From assembly GCA_900548255.1 (NCBI GenBank), contig URKH01000057.1, positions 1 through 14,132 on the forward strand: a stretch of 14,132 bases of DNA, read 5' to 3'. Each line of letters starts with the position of its first letter. Position 1 is the stretch's first letter. Positions 13,908 through 14,132 of this stretch are shown in pieces. The notes under the pieces are model-generated. The model saw nothing but the letters and a program-made list of their open reading frames with translations, was not told the origin of the DNA and did not search any database. Both the position numbers and the translations under genes were made by a program. This DNA comes from an uncultured Collinsella sp. GTDB lineage: Bacteria > Actinomycetota > Coriobacteriia > Coriobacteriales > Coriobacteriaceae.

Positions 13908-14132
13908 ATAGACGCTCCCTTCCTACCGACTAACCCCCATCCTAGGCAGCAACGGCTAAAGGAAACATAAAAGAGACGGCTGCCATGCGAGCCATGTGCT
14001 CAATAGCCGTTGGGTAGTCGTTTAAGAACGTCCCCAATGACTATTGACGGCCAAGGCAACGCCGATGTATTGGCAACGTCAGCGAGCGGGCCGCATTTGA
14101 GACAAGGTGACGTGAAACGAAAGGGCGCTGAC
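13908..14132. other. Intergenic region upstream of the ThrE-like gene, with a foldable element
   Basis: No gene is supported. Nested inverted repeats lie at 14001-14051: CAATAG (14001-14006) with CTATTG (14041-14046), TTGGG (14010-14014) with CCCAA (14033-14037), CGTT (14019-14022) with AACG (14027-14030), and GCCGT with ACGGC further out. GTCAGCG near 14076 is inverted as CGCTGAC at 14126-14132. The exporter's promoter must lie here, but only a weak TAGGAT (minus, 13939-13944) is visible. Confidence 0.4.

Noticed and set aside
1..14132. CRISPR array, tRNA, rRNA, IS element or phage genes
   Set aside because: No regularly spaced repeats, cloverleaf with CCA-proximal features, rRNA-like sequence, transposase or phage structural protein was seen.

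Overview
This is a GC-rich bacterial chromosome segment with ten recognisable protein genes. The clpC / disA / ispD / ispF / cysS gene set, the GC-rich codon use and strong AGGAG-type ribosome binding sites fit a Gram-positive anaerobe of the Actinomycetota. My impression is Coriobacteriia, close to Collinsella. That is inferred from style and gene content and is not proven by a marker gene.

Layout. (1) 121-3870, minus strand: a tightly packed operon transcribed disA > ispD > ispF > cysS. The genes overlap or nearly touch (TAATG at disA/ispD, an 11-base overlap at ispD/ispF, a 3-base gap at ispF/cysS). It couples c-di-AMP synthesis, two steps of the MEP isoprenoid pathway and cysteinyl-tRNA synthetase. 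(2) 3871-4869, plus strand: a manganese (yybP-ykoY) riboswitch with an intrinsic terminator controls the Mn(II) exporter gene mntP. An inverted repeat upstream of the aptamer can pair with the aptamer's own P1 strand. (3) 4870-6663, plus strand: a hipB-hipA module behind a long perfect operator palindrome, with lower GC than its surroundings in much of hipA. (4) 6686-8248, minus strand: pepD (cytosol non-specific / aminoacyl-histidine dipeptidase). (5) 8397-9316, minus strand: a RelB/DinJ-type ribbon-helix-helix antitoxin and a PIN-domain toxin, ATGA-coupled, behind another long palindrome. (6) 9399-12041, minus strand: clpC, the AAA+ unfoldase of the ClpCP protease. (7) 12339-13907, minus strand: a single-chain ThrE-type threonine/serine exporter with an acidic N-terminal tail. 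The gaps beside it hold palindromic, probably repeated, elements.

How it fits together. In many Gram-positive genomes clpC, radA, disA, ispD, ispF and cysS lie in one conserved run. Here clpC and disA are about 5.5 kb apart and radA is absent between them. The gap is filled by mntP, pepD and two toxin-antitoxin-like modules. The region reads best as a conserved housekeeping block opened by an accessory island. No CRISPR array, rRNA, tRNA or transposase gene was found. The most interesting regulatory structures are the riboswitch with its extra upstream inverted repeat, the hipBA operator whose half-site recurs in the mntP terminator, and the 20-bp-arm palindrome between clpC and the ThrE gene.
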